Assembly: GCF_020400825.1 (NCBI RefSeq)
Contig: NZ_JAINVH010000005.1
Location: forward strand, 124,001-188,000
Direction: 5' to 3'
From: Streptomyces sp. HPF1205
GTDB taxonomy: Bacteria; Actinomycetota; Actinomycetes; Streptomycetales; Streptomycetaceae
Length of the DNA stretch: 64,000 bases
In this document: piece by piece, positions 33,711-42,880 of the stretch
How positions within the stretch are numbered: the first letter of the stretch is position 1
Layout: every line of letters begins with the position of its first letter
Program-made: the position numbers and the translations under genes
Notes under the pieces: model-generated
The model's database searches: none
The model's input: the letters and a program-made list of their open reading frames with translations, nothing else
What the model was told of the DNA's origin: nothing

Positions 33711-34184
33711 TCACGGCAGCCGGCCGCCGCCCGCCTCCACAAGCGCGGCGAGCCTGCCGAGCGCCATGAGCGTCCCCGTCTCGTTGTCCGCCGGCGGCAC
33801 GCCGTCGGGGACGCCCTCGTGGACGACGAGGACCCGCGTGCCGCCGCCGTCCGCGGCCAGTGCGGTGGTCATCGTCATCGTCCCCCGGAGCCCGGGGTCC
33901 TCCGTCTCGAACTCCAGCTCCTCGACGACCTTCTCGCCGGGCACGAGCTCGGTGAAGCGGCCGTGGTACGTGTCGCTGTGCGCGCCCGTCTTCCCCGCCG
34001 CGTCCGGCGCCTCGTACGTCAAGGTGACGCGGAACGCGCCGCCCACCCGGGCGTCGAACTCGTGCACATGGGCGCTCATGCCGTCCGGCACCCGCCAGCG
34101 CGCGACGGACTCGGGGTCCAGCAGGGCGCGGTAGACGGCGGCGGGCGGCGCGCCGACGTGCCGCGAGGTCCGGGTCGTGTACAT
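33711..34184 (-). CDS. SRPBCC (AHSA1-like) domain protein
   Basis: The 157-residue protein has the START-like pattern of AHSA1 proteins: TTRTSRHVGAPPAAVYRALL at the N-terminus, ARWRVPDGMSAHVHEFDARV, GGAFRVTLTYEAP and a long C-terminal helix (TGTLMALGRLAALVEAGGG). These proteins bind hydrophobic ligands in a helix-grip cavity. It is divergent from uraD across 88 bp that include the uraD operator, so its transcription may be affected by the same regulator. Its role is unknown. Confidence 0.85.
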   Translation of the reverse strand: MYTTRTSRHVGAPPAAVYRALLDPESVARWRVPDGMSAHVHEFDARVGGAFRVTLTYEAPDAAGKTGAHSDTYHGRFTELVPGEKVVEELEFETEDPGLRGTMTMTTALAADGGGTRVLVVHEGVPDGVPPADNETGTLMALGRLAALVEAGGGRLP

Positions 34185-34226
34185 GCGCCCACACTAATCC
34201 GGGGTCACCGCCCCCACGGCAGCTTT

Positions 34227-34266
34227 TCAACAAACTGTTGACGCCCGTCGCGGCGCCTTCTACGTT
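34227..34266 (+). promoter_or_regulatory. uraD promoter with overlapping palindrome; leaderless start
   Basis: TTGACG (34238-34243) and TACGTT (34261-34266) are spaced by 17 bp. The palindrome TCAACA-AAC-TGTTGA (34227-34241) covers the -35, placing a repressor directly on it. GTG 34273 lies six bases after the -10, about where transcription should begin, so the message would be leaderless. Confidence 0.65.
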
Positions 34267-34272
34267 GCGAGG

Positions 34273-34785
34273 GTGACCTCCAGCTTTCCGCCGGGTCTGT
34301 TCCGGCTCAACCGGGCCGGCGGCGCCGCGGCCACCGGTCTGCTGCGCGAGGTGTGCGCCAGCACGCGGTGGGCCGCCGCGGTGGCGCGGGGCCGGCCGTA
34401 CGCCCGTCTCGGTGACCTGCTCGCGGCCGGCGACACCGCCCTGGCGGCGCTCACCCCCGCGGACCTGGCCGAGGCGCTGGCCGGCCATCCGCCGATCGGC
34501 CGCCCCCAGGACGGCGACGCGGTCTCGGCGCGGGAGCAGAGCGGGGTGCGCGACACCGAGCGCGAGGAGTTGCTGCGGCTGAACCTGGCGTACCAGGAGG
34601 TCCACGGGCACGTGTTCCTGATCTGCGCCACCGGGCGCACCGGCGAGCAGATGCTGGCCGCGCTGAAGGAGCGGATCGGCAACGACGCGGACACCGAGCG
34701 GGAGATCGTCCGCACCGAACTGGGAAGGATCAACCGCATCCGGCTGACCCGGCTCGCGCGGACCCCGCAGGAGGACCCGTCATGA
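34273..34785 (+). CDS. uraD: OHCU decarboxylase
   Basis: The 170-residue enzyme converts 2-oxo-4-hydroxy-4-carboxy-5-ureidoimidazoline to S-allantoin, the last step of urate oxidation. Family signatures are HPPIG (about 74-78, with the catalytic His), SAREQSGV and NLAYQEVHGHVFLICATGRT, followed by GEQMLAAL. The C-terminal helix lacks further domains, as in bacterial single-domain UraD. It is first in the operon uraD-uraH-uaZ-deaminase and overlaps uraH by ATGA. The start is GTG 34273, probably leaderless. Confidence 0.93.
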   Translation: MTSSFPPGLFRLNRAGGAAATGLLREVCASTRWAAAVARGRPYARLGDLLAAGDTALAALTPADLAEALAGHPPIGRPQDGDAVSAREQSGVRDTEREELLRLNLAYQEVHGHVFLICATGRTGEQMLAALKERIGNDADTEREIVRTELGRINRIRLTRLARTPQEDPS

Positions 34786-35195
34786 CCGCCGCCCCGACCG
34801 GCTCGGCCCCGACCGGCTCCGCCCGGGCCGCGGGCGCGGGTTCGGTCTCCACCCACGTCCTGGACACCAGCGCCGGCCGCCCCGCCGAGGGTGTCGCCGT
34901 GGAACTGTCCGTACGGCCGGGCCCCGACGCCGCCTGGACGCCGCACGCCGTGTCCAGGACGGACGGGGACGGGCGCTGCGCGGACTTCCCGGCGCTGCCG
35001 GCCGGCACGGCCCACGCGCGGCTGGACTTCGCCGTCGAGCCGTACCTCGCCGCGGGCCGCACCGGCCATGGCGCGGAGGGCGGCGGGGCCTTCTTCCCGC
35101 AGGTGGCGGTGGTCTTCGCCGTCCGGCCCGGCGAGCACCACCACGTACCGCTGCTGCTCAGCCCGTTCGGCTACTCGGTGTACAGAGGGAGCTAG
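34782..35195 (+). CDS. uraH: 5-hydroxyisourate hydrolase
   Basis: The 137-residue transthyretin-like enzyme hydrolyses 5-hydroxyisourate to OHCU. After a Ser/Ala-rich N-terminal extension of about 20 residues come VSTHVLDTSAGRPAEGVAVE with the active-site His, SRTDGDGRC, FFPQVAVVF and the C-terminal YSVYRGS. The YRGS tail distinguishes the enzyme from vertebrate transthyretin. It sits between uraD and urate oxidase in the same operon, which matches the reaction order. Confidence 0.95.
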   Translation: MTAAPTGSAPTGSARAAGAGSVSTHVLDTSAGRPAEGVAVELSVRPGPDAAWTPHAVSRTDGDGRCADFPALPAGTAHARLDFAVEPYLAAGRTGHGAEGGGAFFPQVAVVFAVRPGEHHHVPLLLSPFGYSVYRGS

Positions 35196-35199
35196 CACG

Positions 35200-36192
35200 A
35201 TGACAGCCTCTTCCGATTCCGATCCCGATTCCGCTCCCGGCCCTGGCCCCGGCCCCTCGGACGCCCCCGCCGGCCGCCCGGCGTACCTCGGGCAGAACCA
35301 GTACGGCAAGGCCGAGACCCGTGTCGTACGGGTCGTCCGCGACGGCGCCACCCACCACGTCCGGGACCTGAACGTCTCGGTCGCCCTGTCCGGCGACATG
35401 GACGAGGTGCACTACAGCGGGGACAACGCCAAGGTCCTGCCGACCGACACGGCCAAGAACACCGTCTTCGCCTTCGCCAGGGAGTACGGCACGGCGTCCC
35501 CCGAGGCGTTCGCCGTCCACCTCGCCCGCCACTTCGTCACCAGCCAGGAGGCCATCCACCGGGCCCGGATAAGGATCGAGGAGTACGCCTGGGAGCGCGT
35601 CCTGCCCGACGGCGACGGCGACGGTGACGACGAGGCCCCCGACCGGCCCCGGCACTCGTTCGTCCGGGCCGGACGCGAGACCCGCACCACCGAGGTCGCC
35701 TTCGACGGACGGGCGTGGCGGGTGATCTCCGGCCTGAAGGACCTGGTCGTGATGAACACCACCGACTCGCAGTTCCGCGGCTTCACCAAGGACCGCTACA
35801 CCACCTTGCGGGAGACCGGCGACCGCGTGCTGGCCACCGAGGTCACCGCCCGCTGGCGCTACGGCTGGACCGCCGGCGAGCGGCCCGCCCCCGACTGGGA
35901 CGCCTCGTACGAGCGGATACGCGGCCACCTGCTGGCGGCGTTCGCCGGGACGTACTCGCTGTCGCTCCAGCAGACGCTGTACGCGATGGGCGCCCGGGTG
36001 GTCGAGCACCGCCCCGAGGTGGAGGAGGTGCGGCTCTCGCTGCCCAACAAGCACCACTTCCTGGTGGACCTCGAACCGTTCGGACTGAACAACGACAACG
36101 AGGTGTACTTCGCCGCGGACCGCCCGTACGGCCTCATCGAGGGCACCGTGCTGCGCGCGGGGGCCGAGGCCGGCATCCCGGTGACGGACTGA
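35200..36192 (+). CDS. uaZ: Urate oxidase (uricase)
   Basis: The 330-residue cofactor-free oxidase converts urate and O2 to 5-hydroxyisourate and H2O2. After about 28 low-complexity residues the first T-fold domain starts at YLGQNQYGKAETRVVRV. TDTAKNTVFAFARE holds the conserved active-site Lys and Thr, and VMNTTDSQFRGFTKDRYTTL, SLQQTLYAMG and LPNKHHFLVDLEPFG follow the uricase order. A short acidic insert (DGDGDGDDEAPD) lies near residue 145. It follows uraH by 4 bp with GAGGGAG upstream. Confidence 0.95.
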   Translation: MTASSDSDPDSAPGPGPGPSDAPAGRPAYLGQNQYGKAETRVVRVVRDGATHHVRDLNVSVALSGDMDEVHYSGDNAKVLPTDTAKNTVFAFAREYGTASPEAFAVHLARHFVTSQEAIHRARIRIEEYAWERVLPDGDGDGDDEAPDRPRHSFVRAGRETRTTEVAFDGRAWRVISGLKDLVVMNTTDSQFRGFTKDRYTTLRETGDRVLATEVTARWRYGWTAGERPAPDWDASYERIRGHLLAAFAGTYSLSLQQTLYAMGARVVEHRPEVEEVRLSLPNKHHFLVDLEPFGLNNDNEVYFAADRPYGLIEGTVLRAGAEAGIPVTD

Positions 36193-36205
36193 GGAGGCGC
36201 CCGGC

Positions 36206-37600
36206 ATGACCGAGCACACCGCGCACGTCCCTCCCCGGCGTCTCGTCATCGAGAACGCCGCCGTGGCCACCGTGGACGCCGCGGGCACCGAGCACGCCCG
36301 CGGCCACGTGGTCGTCGCCGGCGGCCTGATCGAGTCGGTGGGCGCGGGGCCCGCCCCCGCCGGCCTGACCGGCGTGGCCCGCCGGATCGACGGCACCGGC
36401 CACCTGGTCACCCCCGGCCTGGTCAACACCCACCACCACTTCTACCAGTGGCTCACCCGGGGCCTGGCGCAGAACAGCAACCTGTTCGACTGGCTGGTGG
36501 AGCTGTACCCGACGTGGGCCAGGATCGACGAGCCGATGGTGTACGCGGCCGCCTCCGCCTCGCTGGCCATGATGGTCCGCGGCGGCGTCACCACCGCGAT
36601 GGACCACCACTACGTGTTCCCGCGCGGCTCCGGCGACCTGCTGGGCGCCGAGATCCGGGCCGCCGCCGAGCTGGGAGTGCGCTTCACCGCCGCCCGCGGC
36701 TCGATGGACCGCGGCACGTCCGACGGCGGGCTCCCGCCGGACTTCGCGGTGGAGACCACGCAGGAGGCGCTGCTCGCCACCGAGCGGGCCATCGACACCC
36801 ACCACGACCCGTCCTTCGCCTCGATGCTGCGGATCGCCGCCGCGCCCTGCTCGCCCTTCTCGGTGTCCACCGAACTCCTGCGGGAGTCCGCCGTGCTGGC
36901 CCGCCGCAAGGGAGTGCGGCTGCACACCCACGGCAGCGAGACGGTGCAGGAGGAGGAGTTCTGCCACGAGCTGTTCGGCATGGGACCGACCGACTACTTC
37001 GAGTCCACCGGCTGGCTCGGCGACGACGTGTGGATGGCGCACTGCGTCCACATGAACGACTCCGACATCGCCGCCTTCGCCCGCACCGGAACGGGCGTCG
37101 CGCACTGCCCGTCGTCCAACGCCCGGCTCGCCGCCGGGATCGCCCGGGTCCCCGACATGCTCGCCGCGGGCGTCCCGGTCGGGCTCGGCGTGGACGGCAC
37201 CGCCTCCAACGAGTCCGGCGAACTGCACACCGAGCTGCGCAACGCCCTGCTGGTGGGCCGCCTCGGCGGCGGCGAGAAGGCGCTCACCGCCCGCCAGGCG
37301 CTGCGCCTGGGGACGTACGGCGGCGCGCGGGTGCTGGGCCGCGCGCACGAGACCGGCTCCCTCGAACCCGGCAAGCTCGCCGACCTCGTGCTGTGGCGGC
37401 TGGACGGCCTCGGCCACTCGTCGATCGCCGATCCGGTGGCCGCGCTGGTCCTCGGCGCCCCCGCCCCCGTCACCTTGTCCCTGGTGGGCGGGGAACCGGT
37501 GGTCGAGAACGGCCGGCTCACCCGGGGCGACGAGGACGCGATCGCCCGGCTGGCCCGCGCGCAGAGCCGGCGGCTGGCCCGGCTCGCGGGCCTGGACTGA
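36206..37600 (+). CDS. 8-oxoguanine/guanine deaminase (amidohydrolase)
   Basis: The 464-residue zinc amidohydrolase fits the 8-oxoguanine deaminase group, which releases urate from 8-oxoguanine. PGLVNTHHHFYQWLTRG near 72-88 gives the first metal-binding His pair. HTHGSE, WMAHCVHMN and GLGVDGTASNE supply the later metal and catalytic residues. It follows uricase by 13 bp and ends the operon, so its product would feed straight into urate breakdown. Guanine or another aminopurine as substrate cannot be excluded. Confidence 0.88.
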   Translation: MTEHTAHVPPRRLVIENAAVATVDAAGTEHARGHVVVAGGLIESVGAGPAPAGLTGVARRIDGTGHLVTPGLVNTHHHFYQWLTRGLAQNSNLFDWLVELYPTWARIDEPMVYAAASASLAMMVRGGVTTAMDHHYVFPRGSGDLLGAEIRAAAELGVRFTAARGSMDRGTSDGGLPPDFAVETTQEALLATERAIDTHHDPSFASMLRIAAAPCSPFSVSTELLRESAVLARRKGVRLHTHGSETVQEEEFCHELFGMGPTDYFESTGWLGDDVWMAHCVHMNDSDIAAFARTGTGVAHCPSSNARLAAGIARVPDMLAAGVPVGLGVDGTASNESGELHTELRNALLVGRLGGGEKALTARQALRLGTYGGARVLGRAHETGSLEPGKLADLVLWRLDGLGHSSIADPVAALVLGAPAPVTLSLVGGEPVVENGRLTRGDEDAIARLARAQSRRLARLAGLD

Positions 37601-37607
37601 CGGGCGG

Positions 37608-37642
37608 CCGGCCCGGACCCGGTGGGCGGGTGCGCGGGCCGG
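37608..37642. terminator. Hairpin between the deaminase and malate synthase genes
   Basis: CCGGCCCG (37608-37615) pairs with CGGGCCGG (37635-37642), and ACCCG with CGGGT inside, around a GTGGG loop. It lies between convergent genes and probably serves both. Confidence 0.75.
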
Positions 37643-37651
37643 AACGGGGCG

Positions 37652-39271
37652 TCAGTCGGTCAACTGCTCGTAGGCGGGCAGCGTCAGGAACTCCACGTAG
37701 TCCGCGTCGAGGGCGGTGCGCAGCAGCAGTTCGTACGCCTCGGTCCACTTGCCGGCGGCGAAGACGTCCTCGCCGACCTCGTCGCGGATGGCGACCAGTT
37801 CGTCGGCGGCCACCTGGCGGACCAGTTCCGGAGTGGCCTTCTCGCCGCCTTCGAAGACCACGCCGGCGTCGGTCCACTGCCAGATCTGGGAGCGGGAGAT
37901 CTCCGCGGTCGCCGCGTCCTCCATCAGGTTGAAGATGGCCACGGCGCCGTGGCCGCGCAGCCAGGCCTCGATGTAGCGGATACCGACCCGGACGGCGCCG
38001 CGCAGGCCCTCGAAGGTCGGGCGGGCGTCCAGCGAGGCGATGTCGATGAGCTGCTCCGCCGTGACGTGGACGTCCTCGCGCAGCCGGTCCTTCTGGTGCG
38101 GGCGCTCGCCGAGCACCGCGTCGAAGGAGGCGCGGGCGATCGGCACCAGGTCGGGGTGCGCCACCCACGACCCGTCGAAGCCGTCGGCGGCCTCCCGGTC
38201 CTTGTCCGCCTTGACCTTCTGGAACGCCAGCTCGTTGACCTGCGGGTCGCGCCGGGAGGGGATGAAGGCCGCCATGCCGCCGATCGCGTGCGCCCCGCGC
38301 TTGTGGCAGGTGCGCACGAGCAGTTCGGTGTACGCGCGCATGAACGGCGCCGTCATGGTCACCGCGTTGCGGTCCGGCAGCACGAACCGCGCGCCCGCGT
38401 CACGGAAGTTCTTGACGATCGAGAACAGGTAGTCCCAGCGGCCGGCGTTGAGCCCGGAGGCGTGCTCGCGCAGCTCGTAGAGGATCTCCTCCATCTCGTA
38501 CGCGGCGGTGATCGTCTCGATCAGTACGGTGGCCCGGACGCTGCCCCGCGGCACGCCCAGCCGGTCCTGGGCGAAGACGAACACGTCGTTCCACAGCCGC
38601 GCCTCCAGGTGCGACTCGGTCTTGGGCAGGTAGAAGTACGGGCCCTTGCCGAGGTCGAGCAGCCTGCGGGCGTTGTGGAAGAAGTACAGGCCGAAGTCGA
38701 CCAGGCCGCCGGGGATCCGCTCGCCGTCCACGGTCAGGTGGCGCTCGTCCAGGTGCCAGCCGCGCGGCCGCATCACGACCGTGGCCAGCTCGGCCGCGTC
38801 CTTCAGGGCGTACGTCCTGCCCTCGGGGGAGGTGAAGTCGATGCGCCGCTCGTAGGCGTCGATCAGGTTGATCTGGCCGCCGATGACGTTCTCCCAGGTG
38901 GGTGAGGAGGCGTCCTCGAAATCGGCGAGCCAGACCCTGGCGCCGGAGTTGAGCGCGTTGACCGTCATCTTGCGGTCGGTGGGCCCGGTGATCTCCACCC
39001 GGCGGTCCTCCAGCGCGGCCGGGGCCGGCGCCACGCGCCAGTCGCCCTCGCGGATGTGCGCGGTGTGCGGCAGGAAGTCCAGCGTCGCGGTGCGGGCGAT
39101 TTCGGCCCGCCGCTCGTGGCGGCGCGCCAGCAGCTCGTCGCGGCGGGGGGTGAAGCGGCGGTGCAGTTCGGCCAGGAAGGCCAGCGCCTGCGGGGTGAGC
39201 ACCTCCTCGGAGCGGGGGACGGGCCCGGCGGCCCGGCTGACGACGGCCGGGGACGGCGCGCTTGCGGACAT
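37652..39271 (-). CDS. aceB: Malate synthase A
   Basis: The 539-residue enzyme condenses glyoxylate with acetyl-CoA to malate. Conserved segments include [31 protein letters not shown] with the catalytic Arg, [20 protein letters not shown], and [25 protein letters not shown] lies near the C-terminus. Length and motifs fit the AceB (A-type) family. In this setting it uses glyoxylate released from allantoin/ureidoglycolate rather than from isocitrate. Its promoter holds an AllR-like site between -35 and -10. ATG 39271 has GAGGAG seven bases upstream. Confidence 0.95.
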   Translation of the reverse strand: MSASAPSPAVVSRAAGPVPRSEEVLTPQALAFLAELHRRFTPRRDELLARRHERRAEIARTATLDFLPHTAHIREGDWRVAPAPAALEDRRVEITGPTDRKMTVNALNSGARVWLADFEDASSPTWENVIGGQINLIDAYERRIDFTSPEGRTYALKDAAELATVVMRPRGWHLDERHLTVDGERIPGGLVDFGLYFFHNARRLLDLGKGPYFYLPKTESHLEARLWNDVFVFAQDRLGVPRGSVRATVLIETITAAYEMEEILYELREHASGLNAGRWDYLFSIVKNFRDAGARFVLPDRNAVTMTAPFMRAYTELLVRTCHKRGAHAIGGMAAFIPSRRDPQVNELAFQKVKADKDREAADGFDGSWVAHPDLVPIARASFDAVLGERPHQKDRLREDVHVTAEQLIDIASLDARPTFEGLRGAVRVGIRYIEAWLRGHGAVAIFNLMEDAATAEISRSQIWQWTDAGVVFEGGEKATPELVRQVAADELVAIRDEVGEDVFAAGKWTEAYELLLRTALDADYVEFLTLPAYEQLTD

Positions 39272-39373
39272 GGCTGTCACTCCTCGACGGGGATGCTGCC
39301 GGGCGCCCGCCGCGGCCACTGGGCGGCACGGATGCCGCCGCGCGGGCGCGAAACGGCCGCATCTGCATGGTGG

Positions 39374-39402
39374 AGCATAGTTTTCGCAGTGCGGAACTTC
39401 AA
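39374..39402 (-). promoter_or_regulatory. aceB promoter with an operator in the spacer
   Basis: On the minus strand TTGAAG (39402-39397) and TATGCT (39379-39374) are 17 bp apart. The spacer contains TTCCGCACTGCGAA, an imperfect palindrome (39396-39383). A related sequence lies upstream of allB at 43709-43722. This placement suits repression by the IclR-family regulator encoded nearby. Confidence 0.7.
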
Positions 39403-40040
39403 CGTTTTGTGGCACGCTGCGCCGCCGCCGCGAGGAGCCGCAGATCGGCGGGAGTGTCGATGTCGGCGGGGTCGCCCACGTCCCCGCACTCCACCAGGAC
39501 CGTCTGCTCGGCGTGCTCGCGCAGATAGGTGCGCGCCCCCCGGTCCTCGCCCGCGCTGCCCGCGACCCCCGCCCAGCGGCTCGCCCCGACCAGCACCGGA
39601 TGGCCGCGCCGCCCGTCGTACATCGCCGACACCAGCGCGGACACCAGGTCGTCGCCCGCGCGGGCCGCGGCAAGGACCCGCGCGACGGTCCGCGCGCCCA
39701 CGCCGGGCTGGTCGACCAGGCTGATCACCGTCGCCTCCGGCCGCCGCGCGGCGCCCGCGAGCGACGCCAGCCCGGCCCGCAGCGAGGAGCCCATGCCGCT
39801 CTCCCAGCTCGGGTTGTCCACCAGCACGCAGCCCGTCAGGTCCGCCCGCGCGCGCACCTCGTCGGCCGCCGCGCCCAGCACCACGTGCACCGGACCGCAG
39901 CCCCCCGCGCGCAGCATGCGCACCGCGTGCTCGACCAGCGGGCGCCCGCCGAACGGCAGCAACGCCTTCGGCCTGCCCCCCAATCGCCGCCCCCCGCCGG
40001 CCGCCAGCAGCAGCCCGGCCACCTCGCCCTGGGTCTCCAT
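39399..40040 (-). CDS. MobA-like nucleotidyltransferase
   Basis: The 213-residue protein has the NTP-transferase start [20 protein letters not shown] (residues about 8-27) with the nucleotide-binding [11 protein letters not shown] loop, [18 protein letters not shown] and a VDQPGV metal-binding segment. It fits the MocA/MobA group that attaches CMP or GMP to molybdenum cofactor. A link to xanthine dehydrogenase, which makes urate, would explain its place beside purine genes, but no xanthine dehydrogenase is in the window. ATG 40040 lies directly after AGGAGGG. Its 3' end overlaps the aceB promoter. Confidence 0.85.
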   Translation of the reverse strand: METQGEVAGLLLAAGGGRRLGGRPKALLPFGGRPLVEHAVRMLRAGGCGPVHVVLGAAADEVRARADLTGCVLVDNPSWESGMGSSLRAGLASLAGAARRPEATVISLVDQPGVGARTVARVLAAARAGDDLVSALVSAMYDGRRGHPVLVGASRWAGVAGSAGEDRGARTYLREHAEQTVLVECGDVGDPADIDTPADLRLLAAAAQRATKR

Positions 40041-40235
40041 CCCTCCTGCATACCGCGAGTGCGGCGCGGGGGGAACGACCCGGTGCGCGGCGCGCGGCCC
40101 GACCGCCGCCGGGCACTGCCGGGAGGGCGGATTCCGGTATCGTCGGGCCGTGTCGCGGCAGGCGCGGTACGGGTGGGTGCGGGCGGGGTTCCGCGGTACG
40201 GGCGTACGGCGGTTCCAGGTGACGAACGGGGACTG

Positions 40236-42215
40236 ATGGGCGTGTCGCACACCGGTCCGGTCTCGCGGGGACCGGCTTTCGAGCCGCTCTCCGAGGGCGA
40301 TCCGGCCGTGGTGTCCGGCCACCGGATCGGCGCGCGGCTCGGCGACGGCGCGCTGGGCCGCGTCTACTACGCCCACGCGCCCGGCGGTCAGCCGGTCGCG
40401 CTCACCGTCATCGGCTCCCGCTCGGCCGCGGAACCCGGCTTCGCCGCCCGCTTCCACCGGGACGCACAGGCCGCCGGGCGGGTGCGCAGCCCCTGGGCGG
40501 TGACCGTCACCGGAAGCGGCAAGGAGGGGGACCGGTTCTGGATCGCGAGCACTTACGTGCCCTCGGTCTCCCTGCGCGCCGCCGTCGCCGCCGCGGGCCC
40601 GCTGCCGACCGGCGCCGTCCTGCGGCTGGTCGCCGGGATCGCCCGCGCCCTGCGCGACATCCACCACGCCGGCGTCGTCCACGGCGACCTGCGCCCCTCC
40701 CAGGTGCTGCTCGCCGCCGACGGTCCCCGCCTGAAGGACTACGGCATCGCCCGCCCGCCGGGGACGGCCGGCGGGCTGACCACGACGGCCCCCGAGGCGC
40801 CGACGCCCGAGCCGGAGCCGCGCCCGGTGCCGGCCGACGGGACCGGGCTGGACGGCGCCGGAGCCGACGTCAGGCCCGACGCCGACGCCGGCCCCGAAGC
40901 GGACGGCAGGACCGGGGCAGGCGGCCGCGTCGTGCCCGGTGGCCGCGTCGTGCCCGGTGGCGACGCCGAACAGCCGCCCGGCTCGCCCGTCTTCCTGGCG
41001 CCGGAGCAGGCCGCGGGCCGGCCCGCCGTTCCCGCCACCGACGTCTTCGCGCTCGGGCAACTCGCCGCCTACGCCTCCATCGGCGCCGCGCCCTTCGGGG
41101 ACGGCCCGGCGCACACCGTGGCGGCCCGGGTCCGGCAGGGCGAGCCGGACCTGTCGGAACTGCCCGGCGAACTGCGGGAGATCGTCACGCGCTGCCTGAT
41201 CAAGGATCCCGCGCTGCGGCCCTCGCCCGCGCAGATCGTGGCCATGTGCGGCCAGGCGGCTCCCGAGTCCACGCGCCCGCGCACCGACCCGTGGCTGCCG
41301 CCGGCCCTGATGGCCGCGATCCTCGCGGCGACGCCGACCGCCACGCCTCCGCCGCCCGCCGTGCCCGCCCCGTCCGTCGCCCTCCCGCCGCCGGCCGTGC
41401 CCGCGCCGGGAGCGGCCCCCGTATCGCCGCCCGCGCCGCCCCCGCACCCGCCCGCGCCCGTATGGCACCCTCAGCACTGGCCGCGCCTGCAGCAGATGCA
41501 CATGCACATCCCGCTGCCGCCGCGCCGCACCCGCAGGGCGACCGGCGCGTTCGCCGCCGTGACGGGGCTCGCGGTCGCGGTGACGGCCGGCGTGGCGCTC
41601 GCGGGCGGTTTCGACGGCGGCGGGCGGGACGCGAGCGGCGTGCGGCCGGCCACGGCGGCCGGGAGCGCCACGGTCACCGGCCCCGCGTCACCGGGCGGTT
41701 CGGCCGGCGGCACGGCGACAGGACCGGCCGCCGGGGCCGGCGGGCCGGACGGAGCCGTGACCGACATCCCGCCGACGGCCGGTGCGGTGCCTCCGGTCGG
41801 CCCCGGGAGCCCGGCCGGCGTCTCGTACCTGGGAGTCACGGTGCCCGCCGGCTACAGCGTGAGCGTCGAGCCGGACCGGCTGCACTTGCTGCTCGGCGCC
41901 CTTGACGGCACCTTCGGGTACACCGACCAGGCCGACGCCTTCGTCTCGGACGGCCACCGCGGCACGCTGTCGCTGCTGGCCCCCGGCCTGCCGGGCACAC
42001 TTGCCGCGTGCCGGGACGGGGGCGGCGCGCAGGTCACCGGCGTGCCCAGGCGAGCGGTGACCGGCGGAACGCGGATGTGCGTGCGCTCGGCGGACGGTAC
42101 GACCTCCTTGGTGGCGTTCCGTCAGCTCAGTCAGCCGGGGGCGCCGCACCCGTACGCGACCGTGGACGTGACGGTCTGGCGGGGCGTGGGGCGCGGGGCC
42201 GAGAGCGATCAGTGA
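40236..42215 (+). CDS. Membrane-anchored Ser/Thr kinase homologue, predicted pseudokinase
   Basis: The 659-residue protein has an N-terminal Hanks-type kinase fold (about residues 25-350), a Pro-rich region, one membrane helix near 440 (VTGLAVAVTAGVALAGG) and an extracellular C-terminal domain of about 110 residues. The Gly loop GDGALGRV is present, but the beta-3 Lys is Thr57 (VALTVI), HRDLKPxN reads HGDLRPSQ (149-156) and DFG is DYG (168). Loss of the Lys and the catalytic-loop Asn argues against normal ATP phosphotransfer. An insertion of about 65 low-complexity residues sits in the activation segment. No neighbour indicates its partner. Confidence 0.88.
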   Translation: MGVSHTGPVSRGPAFEPLSEGDPAVVSGHRIGARLGDGALGRVYYAHAPGGQPVALTVIGSRSAAEPGFAARFHRDAQAAGRVRSPWAVTVTGSGKEGDRFWIASTYVPSVSLRAAVAAAGPLPTGAVLRLVAGIARALRDIHHAGVVHGDLRPSQVLLAADGPRLKDYGIARPPGTAGGLTTTAPEAPTPEPEPRPVPADGTGLDGAGADVRPDADAGPEADGRTGAGGRVVPGGRVVPGGDAEQPPGSPVFLAPEQAAGRPAVPATDVFALGQLAAYASIGAAPFGDGPAHTVAARVRQGEPDLSELPGELREIVTRCLIKDPALRPSPAQIVAMCGQAAPESTRPRTDPWLPPALMAAILAATPTATPPPPAVPAPSVALPPPAVPAPGAAPVSPPAPPPHPPAPVWHPQHWPRLQQMHMHIPLPPRRTRRATGAFAAVTGLAVAVTAGVALAGGFDGGGRDASGVRPATAAGSATVTGPASPGGSAGGTATGPAAGAGGPDGAVTDIPPTAGAVPPVGPGSPAGVSYLGVTVPAGYSVSVEPDRLHLLLGALDGTFGYTDQADAFVSDGHRGTLSLLAPGLPGTLAACRDGGGAQVTGVPRRAVTGGTRMCVRSADGTTSLVAFRQLSQPGAPHPYATVDVTVWRGVGRGAESDQ

Positions 42216-42415
42216 GGGTCCTTGATCCCCCTGAGGAATCCCCCTGAAGAATCCCCAGGAAGTCGCCCCCGGCGTCGTCCCGGCACCGGATTGAGCGCAA
42301 TTTTCTACGAGCCTGTGGCGCCCGCGCACGGAAGCGCGTTTACTGATCGCCCCCGGGGTCACTCGAACGATGTAGCTCCAGGGTGCGCGAATGCAGGGCG
42401 AGGCGGGAGTACGTG

Positions 42416-42772
42416 GTGGGGGAGACACAGGTGCTCGACGACGACCGCAGCGGTGCCGCCGCTCGGACGGCGGGGGACGCGGTGCCGAGGACGCCGGCGG
42501 CGGGAGCGCGGCTCGCGTCGGCGGTGGCCCGGCTGGAGGCCGAACTGGCGGCCTACCGGTCCCGGTTACCCGACCGCGCGGTGGCCGAGGACGAACTGGG
42601 CGCGCTTCGCCGCCTGGCGCTGGCCGCCGAGGCGTCGCACTCGCTCATCGACACCGAACGGGTGCGGCGCTCCCTGCTGCTGGTCGTCGCCGCCCTCGGC
42701 TCGGTCAGCGCGCTGGCCGAGCCGCTCGCCGCGGTGCGCGACGCGGTGGAGGTGCTGGTGCCGCTGGAGTGA
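42416..42772 (+). CDS. Small DUF5955-like protein with a TTA codon
   Basis: The protein (118 residues from GTG 42416; GTG 42413 and an upstream start at 42383 are alternatives) is helical and resembles a streptomycete family of unknown function (DUF5955-like): ARLEAELAAYRSRLPDRAVA, EDELGALRRLAL, then VRRSLLLVVAALGSVSALAE. GGGAG lies six bases before GTG 42416. The Leu of SRLPD is encoded by TTA (42566-42568), the only TTA codon I found in a called gene, so translation should depend on the rare bldA tRNA. Confidence 0.75.
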   Translation: MGETQVLDDDRSGAAARTAGDAVPRTPAAGARLASAVARLEAELAAYRSRLPDRAVAEDELGALRRLALAAEASHSLIDTERVRRSLLLVVAALGSVSALAEPLAAVRDAVEVLVPLE

Positions 42773-42810
42773 GCGCGGGGGCGGACCGTCGGGCGCGGGG
42801 CCGGCGCGGC

Positions 42811-42880
42811 CCGCTCACGGCTCCGCCGGCCCGCTCACGGCTCCGCCGGCCCACTCACGGCTCCGCCGGCCCGCTCACGG
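42811..42880 (+). repeat. 20-bp tandem repeat at the 3' end of allR
   Basis: A 20-bp unit beginning CCGCTCACGGCTCCGCCGGC starts at 42811, 42831 and 42851 (one base changed), with a partial unit at 42871. The last copy supplies the TCA that is the allR stop on the minus strand. The array could form hairpins and act as a terminator between two convergent genes. Confidence 0.88.

Noticed and set aside
37622..38905. Plus-strand frame opposite malate synthase
   Set aside because: No motif and reversed codon-position bias; malate synthase on the minus strand is unmistakable.
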